A stretch of 51,878 nt of DNA, taken from positions 1 to 51,878 of the forward strand of contig CAINHC010000037.1 of NCBI GenBank assembly GCA_903848795.1. Reading direction: 5' to 3'. The position numbers and the translations under genes were made by a program. Under the pieces are notes generated by a model. That model was not told the origin of the DNA. It worked only from the letters and a program-made list of their open reading frames with translations, and did no database searches. Positions within the stretch are counted from its first letter, which is position 1. Every line of letters begins with the position of its first letter. The DNA is from an uncultured bacterium (GTDB taxonomy: Bacteria; Patescibacteriota; Minisyncoccia; Phycocordibacterales; CAIZLB01). Below are positions 9,276 through 17,921 of the stretch, one piece after another.

Positions 9276-10253
9276 TTATACTATTATTTTTGTGCCTTCA
9301 AAGTCAAATTTGAATCTTACCTCATCTAAACCTGCCTCAGTTAAAGCCTTACGTAGTTTTGACTTCTCTTCTGTATAGAACATTAAAAATCCACCTCCGC
9401 CTGCGCCTATTAATTTACCACCAATAGCGCCGTTTTGTAATGCAAGGTTATACCACTCATCTATTTTAGGGTTTGACATGTTTCCTGAACGTTTCTTTTT
9501 ATGTTCCCAGTGTACATTCATTAGCTCTCCAAACTTTTTTAAATCTCCACTCTCTAATGCTTCTTTGCTTTTTAACCCCAATTCTTTTACAAAATGCAAA
9601 TTAGATATCATGTCTTCATCACTGCTTTTGCTTTTATCATTTTGATCCTTAAGAATTGCCGATGCTGATCTGGAGTATCCAGTAAAAAACAACAATAGAT
9701 TGTCTTCTAGATCATATAGGGTTTCTTTGCTGATTTTGAGGGGGGATACTTTAACTTCACCATTTTTACAAAATTCAAAACAAGTAATTCCACCATACGC
9801 TGCGATATATTGATCTTGTTTGCCAATTGGCTCCTTTAATTTTTCAATCTCAATTTTACAAGCTTGTTCTGCTAATTCTGGTTGACTGAGAATATTATTT
9901 TCATAATGGTTTAAGGCTTTTAGTAGGGCAGTGGTGAAGCTTCCTGATGATCCAAGACCTGTTCCTGCAGGTATGTCGGCAATACTGGTAATTTCAAGCT
10001 GCTTTATATTTGGATTAATTTCTTTTAGTGACTCTCTTATGATGGGATGTTCGATAGAGTCTATATCTTTAGTGTTCTCAATCCTAGAATACTTCAAAAT
10101 GAATTCAGGAATAAATGGCTTGTTTACTGTTATATAGACATATTTATCTATCGCTGCAGATATTAAAAAACCACCATATTTGCTGTAGTATGATTCAAGG
10201 TCGGTTCCGCCACCGCCTAATGTTATTCGTAATGGGCTTCTTGTTATGATCAT
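9276..10253 (-). CDS. hddA: D-glycero-alpha-D-manno-heptose 7-phosphate kinase (GHMP kinase)
   Basis: GHMP kinase: RSPLRITLGGGGTDLESYY is the substrate-binding N-terminus typical of HddA and fucokinase-like enzymes. PAGTGLGSSGSFTTALL is the ATP-binding motif, and GAIGGKLIGAGGGGFLMF is motif 3. It phosphorylates heptose 7-phosphate to the 1,7-bisphosphate consumed by GmhB. Five bp separate it from hddC. Together the four heptose enzymes form a complete GDP-D,D-heptose pathway. Confidence 0.9.
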   Translation of the reverse strand: MIITRSPLRITLGGGGTDLESYYSKYGGFLISAAIDKYVYITVNKPFIPEFILKYSRIENTKDIDSIEHPIIRESLKEINPNIKQLEITSIADIPAGTGLGSSGSFTTALLKALNHYENNILSQPELAEQACKIEIEKLKEPIGKQDQYIAAYGGITCFEFCKNGEVKVSPLKISKETLYDLEDNLLLFFTGYSRSASAILKDQNDKSKSSDEDMISNLHFVKELGLKSKEALESGDLKKFGELMNVHWEHKKKRSGNMSNPKIDEWYNLALQNGAIGGKLIGAGGGGFLMFYTEEKSKLRKALTEAGLDEVRFKFDFEGTKIIV

Positions 10254-10269
10254 GAAAATTAATTAATTT

Positions 10270-11217
10270 TTATATAGCGTAACATATTGTTCCAGTTCGG
10301 GAGATACTATGTTGTCTTATGTATATTTTATAATCAGGTCTAAGCGATTTAATATAAAATGGTATTTCCCAAAAGTCTGACGGCTTGTGATATATACAGA
10401 TAGCCAGTTTAGGTTTGTGCTTTTTGATTATTTCTTGAGCACCCTTAAGTCCCTCAATCTCCGTTCCTTCAATGTCCATCTTAATGTATGTAATTCTATT
10501 TTTGTCCGACTCACTCATGAATGAATCTAGAGAAACAACTTCAACATCATCTCCGTTTGAGTCTGCGGACAATGATGAACCTATTCCCTTTAAGTCAACT
10601 TTGAGTTTCTTATTTTTCGAATAGACCCCTTTAAGATAGCAAGATATCTTGTCCGGAGATATGGCAAGCCTCTTTGTTGTTTGGATTAATTTTCCAAAAT
10701 TTAACTCATCGATTTCAAAGCTGAATATGTGTCCGAATTTATTGTGTGTTTTGTGTACAAAGCTTTCAATTGTATCCCCTGTAAAACCACCACAGTCAAC
10801 TAAAACCTCATTTGCGGACAGATGCACGATTCCTTCTGGAAAATACTCATCTTCATCTAGTAGATTTAGATGTTTTTCATATAAACCATGTTTATGTAAA
10901 AACTCCTGTTCGCCAGTACCATCATAGGTACAAAAATAATTAATCTGAGACCGTAGCGTTTCTTTAGATTTATCGTCCTCGGTTAGGTTGATTAACTTTT
11001 CTATGTCTTGTCTGTGAAGCTTGTAAAAATTTACAAAAGTCTTTTTACGTTGATAGCTTAATATTATTTTAGGTATATACACCAATAGAAGTGTAATTTT
11101 TTTTATAAAAATTACAAAAAAAGAATTATTGTCCTTGTTGTTTATGAATGAACTCAATTTACTCCTAAAAGAAGGTTTTGTCTCCAGTCCAAGGTAGTCT
11201 AGATAATTATTTTGCAT
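10270..11217 (-). CDS. FkbM-family methyltransferase
   Basis: 315 aa. The C-terminal two thirds is the methyltransferase: EVLVDCGGFTGDTIESF replaces the usual DVGAN loop as SAM motif I, and ITYIKMDIEGTEIEGLKG is the FkbM signature. The N-terminal ~90 residues include a hydrophobic stretch (FVIFIKKITLLLVYIPKIIL) that may be membrane-associated. It likely methylates a glycan residue. It is in the operon between the heptose genes and another methyltransferase. Confidence 0.85.
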   Translation of the reverse strand: MQNNYLDYLGLETKPSFRSKLSSFINNKDNNSFFVIFIKKITLLLVYIPKIILSYQRKKTFVNFYKLHRQDIEKLINLTEDDKSKETLRSQINYFCTYDGTGEQEFLHKHGLYEKHLNLLDEDEYFPEGIVHLSANEVLVDCGGFTGDTIESFVHKTHNKFGHIFSFEIDELNFGKLIQTTKRLAISPDKISCYLKGVYSKNKKLKVDLKGIGSSLSADSNGDDVEVVSLDSFMSESDKNRITYIKMDIEGTEIEGLKGAQEIIKKHKPKLAICIYHKPSDFWEIPFYIKSLRPDYKIYIRQHSISRTGTICYAI

Positions 11218-11227
11218 TTTTATTTTC

Positions 11228-12043
11228 CTATAAATTATTGAATTCCTCTGGGTTTTTTGAGTATATTAGCAAATTCTTAGGCATCCAAAAAGGTATAAAT
11301 ACGCCCGTGTGTTTTACGTCAGGATTACGCATTATTTCTGGGGGATTCGTTTCATTTTTAGCTTCTTCTGTTAATTTTGAAATTAAACTCTCAATTTTTG
11401 ATACCCTCCTGTATCCTTTCTTTAAAAACAGATTATCCCAATACTCGCTTTCTTGCTCATTAACGTGGAATTCCCCACCTTGTCCAGGAGTGGCAGCGGT
11501 CATCATTATCAGTCTTGGGTTGAAACGCATCATGTTGTCTATGTATTTATCTACAAATTTATGTTCTATGTGTTCAGCTACCTCGATAGACATTACCATA
11601 TCGAACTCCCCAGCAATATTATTTAATGGTTCACGCAAGTCTGCAAAAACTACCAGATTTGGATCACACACCAGCATGTCCTTTGCATTTTCACCACCCT
11701 CAATACCCAACACTTTAATACCTGTTTTTTGCAGAGCATTAATCCAATGTCCTGTTGCACACCCAAAATCTATAACAGATTTAATGTTCAGTAATTTAAC
11801 AAGTTTAGGTGATAAATATTCTGCCATTGGTCTACTGTCGTTTAAGTTATCGATAAAGAACCTTTTAGGATAAGCGTGCTTTAAGGAATATTTCCCTTCT
11901 TTGATTCTTACAATCTTACCACTGAGGTTGTTGGCAAGACCTTTAATGCTCATCTTTTTATATTCATTGACCTTCATTTTAACTCTCTTTGAAACTCCTG
12001 CTAAACCTTCATTTTTGTATACGGCTTTTATTTTTTTTATCAT
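11228..12043 (-). CDS. Class I SAM-dependent methyltransferase
   Basis: Methyltransf_23-like protein. SVIDFGCATGHWINAL is SAM motif I, VLGIEGGEN is motif II, and FDMVMSIEVAEHIEHKF is the post-motif region. The start at 12043 is supported by a strong upstream promoter whose -10 box ends 9 bp before the ATG. It probably modifies a glycan sugar with its operon neighbours. The target is unknown. Confidence 0.85.
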   Translation of the reverse strand: MIKKIKAVYKNEGLAGVSKRVKMKVNEYKKMSIKGLANNLSGKIVRIKEGKYSLKHAYPKRFFIDNLNDSRPMAEYLSPKLVKLLNIKSVIDFGCATGHWINALQKTGIKVLGIEGGENAKDMLVCDPNLVVFADLREPLNNIAGEFDMVMSIEVAEHIEHKFVDKYIDNMMRFNPRLIMMTAATPGQGGEFHVNEQESEYWDNLFLKKGYRRVSKIESLISKLTEEAKNETNPPEIMRNPDVKHTGVFIPFWMPKNLLIYSKNPEEFNNL

Positions 12044-12052
12044 TATTTTTTA

Positions 12053-12081
12053 ATTATATTGTCTTTGTTTAAAATTATCAA
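12053..12081 (-). promoter_or_regulatory. Internal promoter inside the glycan operon
   Basis: On the minus strand, TTGATA and TATAAT are separated by 17 bp. The TATAAT lies 9 bp before the ATG at 12043, so the transcript would start about 2 nt before the start codon. It would allow the heptose and downstream genes to be transcribed separately from the wzx end. Confidence 0.65.
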
Positions 12082-12126
12082 ATTTATAAATAACTATACA
12101 ATAATCTATAAATCTTGTTTTGAGAA

Positions 12127-12918
12127 CTATTTTTCCAATGTTAAGAAGTAGAATGATCCGAAATATGGCACACGCTTTCCAATAAAAGTGTTGGCTGTGA
12201 TATATATCTTCAATAATCTGGGGAACTTAAGAATAATTAAACTTCTGATTGTTGAAGGGATTCTCATTGTGTGTGCACCATATCTTCTTTTGATCCTGAA
12301 ACCCGCGTTAGTTGCTATAGCCTCTATTTTTTTGGGTGTAAATGAATAATGCCTTATTTGTTCCCAAGAGGGGTTTTGCGCTCTTTGTTCATCCAGGTTT
12401 TTTAGTATGCTTCTATTTTTAATTTTGGATAAACCATATAACATACTATTGCCATTTGGCATAGAAAATAGAAGGGTGCCACCAGGTTTGATTACTCTGT
12501 ATAATTCGTTCATGGCCTTTCCATAGTCTGGTATGTGTTCTAAAACTTCCGAACAAACACCAACATCTATGGAATTATCGTCTAGGGGTATTTTGGTTAT
12601 ATCCACCCTTTTAAATTCGACTGAACCATTATCATCAGATATATTTTTAATTGCAAAATCTAATTCCTTCTGGTCGTATTCAAAACAAAATATTCTATTA
12701 TATTTATTTTGGGCCATTTTTGTATATGGTCCACGTCCGGCGCCTGCGTCCAAGAAAGTTTTAAATTTACTAGAATTTTCTTCTATAAATTTTTGAACAA
12801 TCGAAGCTTTTATTAAGTGATAGAATCTATTTGGAGCAGATGGGTTATCATAATCTAAGAATTTATCCATAAATGGAATATTAATTATAGCCCCTAAATT
12901 ATCTTGTAGATTTTTCAT
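12127..12918 (-). CDS. Class I SAM-dependent methyltransferase (Methyltransf_11/25 type)
   Basis: KTFLDAGAGRGPYTKMAQ is SAM motif I, CFEYDQKELDFA is motif II, and VGVCSEVLEHIPDYGKAMNELYRVIKPGG is the classic motif III/IV region. At 264-267 aa it is a normal single-domain enzyme. The N-terminus overlaps the 3' end of the upstream glycosyltransferase-FkbM gene by about 20-30 bp, indicating translational coupling. ATG 12918 (MKNLQDN) is preferred over 12930. It likely methylates a sugar or lipid carrier. Confidence 0.85.
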   Translation of the reverse strand: MKNLQDNLGAIINIPFMDKFLDYDNPSAPNRFYHLIKASIVQKFIEENSSKFKTFLDAGAGRGPYTKMAQNKYNRIFCFEYDQKELDFAIKNISDDNGSVEFKRVDITKIPLDDNSIDVGVCSEVLEHIPDYGKAMNELYRVIKPGGTLLFSMPNGNSMLYGLSKIKNRSILKNLDEQRAQNPSWEQIRHYSFTPKKIEAIATNAGFRIKRRYGAHTMRIPSTIRSLIILKFPRLLKIYITANTFIGKRVPYFGSFYFLTLEK

Positions 12919-14695
12919 TTTTTTGTGCAATAAAGTTATAATTTTTTTTCATTAGTATCTCTGCAGTTTCGAGTGTAAATTTTTCGCCATGCTCAGTTTT
13001 AATCGAATATCCGAACGATGTTAATAGATTATAAATGTCAATCCAAGTATAATTGTATACCCTGTAGTTATTTTTTTGCATCTCAAAGAAAATATCTGGT
13101 GAACATTTGGACAAGATTTCTTTAGAACCTTCTAAAACTAATAGCTCAGCTCCCTCGGTGTCAATTTTAATAAGATCTATAGAAGGTCTATCGTTCTGAT
13201 TCCACCATATATCAAGGGGGGTGGTCTGTACTCTAATATTTTTTCCACTTCCACCTCTGCCAGTATCTATTAGTCCATCACCAGAGCAGTTTGCCTCGTT
13301 GTGTACAAAAAAAGATAATTCACCCTCCTTGTTACTTAGTGCGAAGTTGTATAACTTTAGCCTGTCTTCAATGTTATTGGATTCAATTGTTTTTTCAAAT
13401 AGCTCGTGCTGATGTGGTGATGGCTCAAACGCAAATATTTTTGATGAGGGAAATTTATTTAATACATATAAACTGATTAAGCCAATGTTGGCGCCAACAT
13501 CTATAAAAACAGGATTCTTGATTTTTTCTAATGATTTTTCTAAAATTTTGCAGGTGTCCTTTTCGTATATTCTATTCATCATGACATGGTTAACTATACC
13601 CGTTCCTTGTTTAGAACAGCTGTAAAACAATTTAAATCCAAGATAATTTCTATATCTAATAAACGGCCCTTTGTCAGTGACTCTTTCCAGAAGGTCCAAA
13701 TATAAATTTCTTCTATTTTTCCTGGAAGCAAAAGGAAGAGTAAAGATTCTAAAAAAGGGAAGTGTATACAAGACAAATCTATCGACCAACCTCTTGAGAG
13801 ATTCTATTTTTTCTCGGTTGTCCATTGATAAAAACTTTTTTATTTTCCTTGCTATATTCATGTTTGTAAAATTATTTCTTAGTATTCTAATTAATGATAA
13901 TGATTTTTGTCGTAAAAGCCATGGTAGCTTTAGGTTTTTGTCTCTTTTGGCCCATATTGGATACAAATTCAATTTATCCCAATCGTCTTGCCAGATTTCA
14001 TATGCTGAGACTGACTGTACTCCATTAATTTTGCATAATATTGAAAATATACTTTGATCGTGGCGATTTTCTATAAAGCCTGCAAGGTTAGGTGTTTTTG
14101 ACGGGGAGTCATCAACCAAATTAAAATTTTCTTGAAATACTCTTAGCCACTCTTCAATTAGTCGTATTGTGTCTTTGTTTTTTCTAATCACAAAGGTGGT
14201 TGCGGCTATCATTCCTGTGTTATATATATCAGGTCTATTAATTGCATCAAAATGCTTAAAAATATCCCCCTTGCTGTATAGTTTGTCTAGATGAGAAAAA
14301 CAAACTGTTAAGTTTGGATTTTCAGATTTGACTGCCTCTTGAAAAACTAGCATTCCAAAATTATTTGATTTAACGATTTCAAAGTATTCATTCAGTCGAT
14401 TGACACCCGCTTTATTTAAGTGACATCCAACGTCTGAGTATAGAAGTATGTCATTATCACCCATCTTCCTCATTGTCTGCAGAATAATTTGTGGCTTCCA
14501 AACCCAGTATCCATAACCCCTAGATCCCTTAACTAATCTATCCTTAAATTCTTTGAGAAAATCGATATCCAAATTATTCTCGTCATTTATAAAAATCTCA
14601 TCAAAATATTTCATTGATATTGCTTGATTTTTAATTCTGTTTAGCGATTCGGACATTCGGGAATCAGCAAAGGTGCAAAAATATTTTTTGTACAT
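12899..14695 (-). CDS. Two-domain protein: glycosyltransferase-like N-terminus fused to FkbM methyltransferase
   Basis: 598 aa. Residues 1 to about 270 look like a GT-A-type sugar transferase. YGYWVWKPQIILQTM and ILLYSDVGCHLN (an Asp-rich donor-binding strand) and NRHDQSIFSIL resemble bacterial DUF-type capsular glycosyltransferases. About residues 330 to 598 are an FkbM methyltransferase, with PVFIDVGANIGLISLY, IFAFEPSPHQ and LIKIDTEGAELLVLEG. The two parts are joined by a basic linker. A fusion of this kind could couple sugar addition and methylation. The N-terminal family is less certain than the C-terminal one. Confidence 0.82.
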   Translation of the reverse strand: MYKKYFCTFADSRMSESLNRIKNQAISMKYFDEIFINDENNLDIDFLKEFKDRLVKGSRGYGYWVWKPQIILQTMRKMGDNDILLYSDVGCHLNKAGVNRLNEYFEIVKSNNFGMLVFQEAVKSENPNLTVCFSHLDKLYSKGDIFKHFDAINRPDIYNTGMIAATTFVIRKNKDTIRLIEEWLRVFQENFNLVDDSPSKTPNLAGFIENRHDQSIFSILCKINGVQSVSAYEIWQDDWDKLNLYPIWAKRDKNLKLPWLLRQKSLSLIRILRNNFTNMNIARKIKKFLSMDNREKIESLKRLVDRFVLYTLPFFRIFTLPFASRKNRRNLYLDLLERVTDKGPFIRYRNYLGFKLFYSCSKQGTGIVNHVMMNRIYEKDTCKILEKSLEKIKNPVFIDVGANIGLISLYVLNKFPSSKIFAFEPSPHQHELFEKTIESNNIEDRLKLYNFALSNKEGELSFFVHNEANCSGDGLIDTGRGGSGKNIRVQTTPLDIWWNQNDRPSIDLIKIDTEGAELLVLEGSKEILSKCSPDIFFEMQKNNYRVYNYTWIDIYNLLTSFGYSIKTEHGEKFTLETAEILMKKNYNFIAQKNEKSTR

Positions 14696-14696
14696 A

Positions 14697-16223
14697 TTAT
14701 TTTATACTTAGTTTGTTAAATATTTTACGTACAGACGTTGTTGCTTCATCCCAGTCTTCTTTTTCCACGAAGCCAAATGTTTTGTATAATATCATGAAGA
14801 CTATGACACTGACTGGCCCAGCGATTATTAATTTTGTCATATTTGTAATTAAAGGACTCAATAAGAATCTGACGATTATAAAAAATGGGATAGTTGTAAT
14901 TATAATCTTTGTAAGCAATTTAAGGTGAATATTTTCTTTAATATGAAAGTACTTTTTTTCAGAGTAATGCAACATAAAGAATATGAATAGAACCGATATT
15001 AAATAAGACAGAGCTGCACCATTAATACCATAAATTGGTAGAAAAATAAATAATGAAATTATATTTATTATTGCCATAACAATGGAACTGGTAGTTAAAA
15101 ACTTCATCTTATTCATTGCTGTCAAAAGATTGGATAGTGGACTGAATAAGGCTAGGGTAAAGTTTGTTAGTACAAGCAATATTAATACTTTAGATGATTG
15201 GTTAACAAAATTTGCATCTAACCAATAGAATAATATTTTATCTGTTAAAAAAATAATAGACAAAGATATGGCAGAAGATAAGATTGTGATTAATCTAATT
15301 GATCTTATATAAACCCTTTTTATTTTATCTGTATCATTTATGGATTGAAGATTGACAGTAATAGGAAAGAGTAGTGATGAGAAGGTCGAAGATATGCTGG
15401 ATATTTTTGTAGCTATACTTCCCGGTACGCTGTAATAAGTTAATTGAGCGTTGCCTAGAAAAACAGGAATCAAAAGTTTGTCGAAATGTACCAAGGATGA
15501 GTTGGCTAAATTATTAAATGCTACTGATATTCCAAATTTATAATTTTTTATCAATTCTGTCTTATTCCAATAATATTTGAATTGCATAATTGGAAACACT
15601 CTTTTTGCAATAATAACGTATATTACAGAACTAATTACCATTAATACTAATTGCATTAACAATACTGGGATAATTCTATATCCGAGTAATACCAAGATTA
15701 GCATACTAACATTAGATAATAGCATAAATGACATTGATATCTTTGTCTGTACATCATACCTTTGTATTGTTACAAAAATATTACTGTAATTTGCAAAAAA
15801 TGAACCACATGAAGTAGTTAGTCCAAGTATAAAGAAAATCAATAAATAATTATTACCGACACCTACCCTCTCAAGAAACATTACTTGAATTATTATTCCG
15901 ATACTGACACATATTATAAAATATAATATGGACATTAATAAATAAATTGAATTCATTGAGTAAATCAGATCTCTAAGTTTATCTGTTTGGTTTTTTGCTT
16001 TGTATTCAATTATGTGTTTGCTTGTCGCTGTACTTATACCTAGGTCTAATAATCCCAAAAAAACAGTTATTGTATTTAGAAAAATATATATACCATATTC
16101 CTTAACGCCCCATCTGGAAATTATTATTGGTGTAATAAAAACAATAACTATAATTGGCAGCACAAAACTAATGAAATTATATATAGAATTCTTTAATGCA
16201 GTTTGCGCGCTGGTGTTAATCAT
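14697..16223 (-). CDS. Polysaccharide flippase, Wzx/MATE-like
   Basis: 508 aa with about 12-14 hydrophobic helices along its length, beginning NSIYNFISFVLPIIVIVFITPIIISRWGVKEYGIYIF, the classic start of the Wzx/RfbX polysaccharide transport family. It moves the lipid-linked repeat unit across the cytoplasmic membrane. It overlaps the upstream GT4 gene by 4 bp. No Wzy polymerase or ABC exporter is obvious in the window. Confidence 0.9.
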   Translation of the reverse strand: MINTSAQTALKNSIYNFISFVLPIIVIVFITPIIISRWGVKEYGIYIFLNTITVFLGLLDLGISTATSKHIIEYKAKNQTDKLRDLIYSMNSIYLLMSILYFIICVSIGIIIQVMFLERVGVGNNYLLIFFILGLTTSCGSFFANYSNIFVTIQRYDVQTKISMSFMLLSNVSMLILVLLGYRIIPVLLMQLVLMVISSVIYVIIAKRVFPIMQFKYYWNKTELIKNYKFGISVAFNNLANSSLVHFDKLLIPVFLGNAQLTYYSVPGSIATKISSISSTFSSLLFPITVNLQSINDTDKIKRVYIRSIRLITILSSAISLSIIFLTDKILFYWLDANFVNQSSKVLILLVLTNFTLALFSPLSNLLTAMNKMKFLTTSSIVMAIINIISLFIFLPIYGINGAALSYLISVLFIFFMLHYSEKKYFHIKENIHLKLLTKIIITTIPFFIIVRFLLSPLITNMTKLIIAGPVSVIVFMILYKTFGFVEKEDWDEATTSVRKIFNKLSIK

Positions 16224-17440
16224 TGTTTTATGTGGTTTAGCTGAGTGTTGTATAGGTTAATATATTTATTATAAAAAATAACTTTAGAATATTTGGTTTC
16301 AATAAGATTTCGTCCAGCTTTACTCATTTTTTCCAGAGATTCATTATCTGTTAGCAGCCTGTCAATATCTAGTGATAGCGATTCGCTATTATTTTGGGTC
16401 AGTACTCCAACGTCATCGTTAACCAATTCTCTCACCACAGGAAGATCGAACCCAACAACAGGTATTCCACAAGAAAGCGCTTCGGCTGCTGATAATAGGA
16501 ATGTTTCTGCAACGGAAGCAAAACAAAAGATATCACTCAAGGAATATAATTCAGACATCATCTGTTTGTCATAAATATAATCAAAAAACTTCAGATTATT
16601 CTTTTCTGGTATTTTTCCGTTACCTACACCTATAAAAAGATAATTTGTTCCACTTAATAATTCCGCGGCCTCTAATATGTAATTAATACCCTTGCTCTTG
16701 TCACTTAAATTTGAAGCGGAAAAAAGTATTATTTTCTTATTCGTAGGTAAATTGTATTTTACTCGTAGATCTCTTTTATTAATCGCTGGTTTAAATATCT
16801 CTGTATCAACACCATTGTAGATTACTTCACTTTTGAATTTATTCAAAAATGATTTTTCTATATTGTCATGTAGCCAAACAGAAGGGCAAACGGTGGTCAT
16901 GTTTGATTGATTCAAAAAAACCTCTTTTTTCTTGGCGAACATATATTTTTGAAAAAAAGAAAAATAATTTTTTGGGTAACTGTAACTATTGGTGCATTTA
17001 CCTAATCCAGTTTTACAGTGGTTGCACCCTAGGCTATGTGCTGGCATCCATGTAATAGGCCATTCATCGTGAAGGGAATAGACTATTGGTATATTGGATT
17101 TACTTAGAAAATTCAGAAGAGTGAAGAAATTTATATAATAACCGTGTAAATTGTGTAAATTGATTAAATCGAAATTTCCCTTTTTAATAAAATTTATTAG
17201 TTTTTTGGTTGAAAAATAACTACCATAACCCTCAAGTCCTAGAAATCTAACCAAAAATATGTGAATGAACATCTCAATTCTGTTTCCGAAATAAAATGTT
17301 TTGGGAATGTTTCCTTGAGAATTACGTCCATAGGCAAAATGAATATCAAAATTTGAATTTAAATTTTCAAATATATCACGAGCGACTCTTGCGGCCCCAC
17401 CTTTATTGAGAGTTGTATTTATTATTAAAACCTTCTTCAT
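16220..17440 (-). CDS. Family 4 glycosyltransferase (GT-B)
   Basis: The N-terminus KVLIINTTLNKGGAARVARDI is the acceptor-side GT-B loop. The C-terminal DIFCFASVAETFLLSAAEALSCGIPVVGFD is the donor-binding E-x7-E motif of glycosyltransferase group 1. It also has a Cys cluster (SLGCNHCKTGLGKC) seen in WcaL-like transferases, perhaps binding a metal. The ATG at 17440 is chosen over the upstream TTG at 17446. First gene of the minus-strand operon. Confidence 0.86.
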   Translation of the reverse strand: MKKVLIINTTLNKGGAARVARDIFENLNSNFDIHFAYGRNSQGNIPKTFYFGNRIEMFIHIFLVRFLGLEGYGSYFSTKKLINFIKKGNFDLINLHNLHGYYINFFTLLNFLSKSNIPIVYSLHDEWPITWMPAHSLGCNHCKTGLGKCTNSYSYPKNYFSFFQKYMFAKKKEVFLNQSNMTTVCPSVWLHDNIEKSFLNKFKSEVIYNGVDTEIFKPAINKRDLRVKYNLPTNKKIILFSASNLSDKSKGINYILEAAELLSGTNYLFIGVGNGKIPEKNNLKFFDYIYDKQMMSELYSLSDIFCFASVAETFLLSAAEALSCGIPVVGFDLPVVRELVNDDVGVLTQNNSESLSLDIDRLLTDNESLEKMSKAGRNLIETKYSKVIFYNKYINLYNTQLNHIKQ

Positions 17441-17457
17441 TTTCAAAATGTTAGGTC

Positions 17458-17463
17458 ATTATA
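17458..17463 (-). promoter_or_regulatory. -10 box of the surface-polysaccharide operon
   Basis: Minus-strand TATAAT, 17 bp before the ATG at 17440, giving a leader of roughly 11 nt. No good -35 hexamer is seen at 16-18 bp. This is the likely start of the 18-gene operon. Confidence 0.5.
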
Positions 17464-17497
17464 GCATAAAATATATTGATTTTATCTGTTTTTTGTA

Positions 17498-17525
17498 TTG
17501 ACTTCCAATCATCTCATGGTACTAT
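17498..17525 (+). promoter_or_regulatory. Promoter of the candidate ncRNA
   Basis: TTGACT, a 16-bp spacer, then TACTAT with an extended -10 (TGG just before it). It reads on the plus strand into a region without an ORF, while both flanking genes are on the minus strand. Confidence 0.6.
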
Positions 17526-17531
17526 ATTTCA

Positions 17532-17833
17532 ACTGGGTCATGCCCAGCGGCGTCTACTCGCCACGTCTACAATGGGGACATTGCGGCGGGGAAGGGTGCG
17601 GCACAGATGGTCTTTAATTTGAGTGAGCAATTAAATAACTTTGAATATCGGCTGGCTGCTTTCATTCAGAGTAAATTTGCACAAAAGCACTTGGAATAAA
17701 ACATCTGTGTCGCGCTTGATTGCACGCCTGGGCGTTCAGGAAAGACCTAAATAGTCTAATCTCAACAACGTTTATTAAAAACGTTTCCTAACACCGTACT
17801 ATCCGTCCACCGCGTAAATTGCGCGGTTTTTTT
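17532..17833 (+). ncRNA. Candidate ~300-nt structured RNA with own promoter and terminator
   Basis: This fills most of the 475-bp gap between a glycosyltransferase and the PfkB gene. The transcript would open with a hairpin (CTGGG-TCATG-CCCAG at about 17533). It then has GGCG-TCTACT-CGCC and a long-range helix in which 17598-17609 pairs with 17702-17713 over 12 bp with one G-U, extendable to 15. Further on are CCTG-GGCGTT-CAGG and AACGTTT-ATTAA-AAACGTT hairpins. It ends in an intrinsic terminator. I could not match it to tmRNA, RNase P RNA, SRP RNA or 6S RNA by eye, so the family is open. Confidence 0.55.
17810..17833 (+). terminator. Intrinsic terminator of the candidate ncRNA
   Basis: CCGCG-TAAATTG-CGCGG followed by seven T. 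The orientation only works on the plus strand, which argues for a plus-strand transcript here. Confidence 0.7.
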
Positions 17834-17921
17834 ATATCAATTTTCATCCTAAATATTAAAGCTGAAAACATAATTAAAATCAACCAACGATCAATGCTAA
17901 ACTCAGCGCCAGACCCACATC

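Noticed and set aside
17609-17699. 27-aa reading frame inside the ncRNA candidate
   Set aside because: No ribosome binding site, and it lies in the loop enclosed by a long-range helix. A chance frame is more likely.
17532-17833. tmRNA or RNase P RNA assignment for the structured RNA
   Set aside because: No tRNA-like acceptor with CCA, no tag-peptide reading frame ending as expected, and the RNase P core motifs are missing or in the wrong order. Kept as unassigned.
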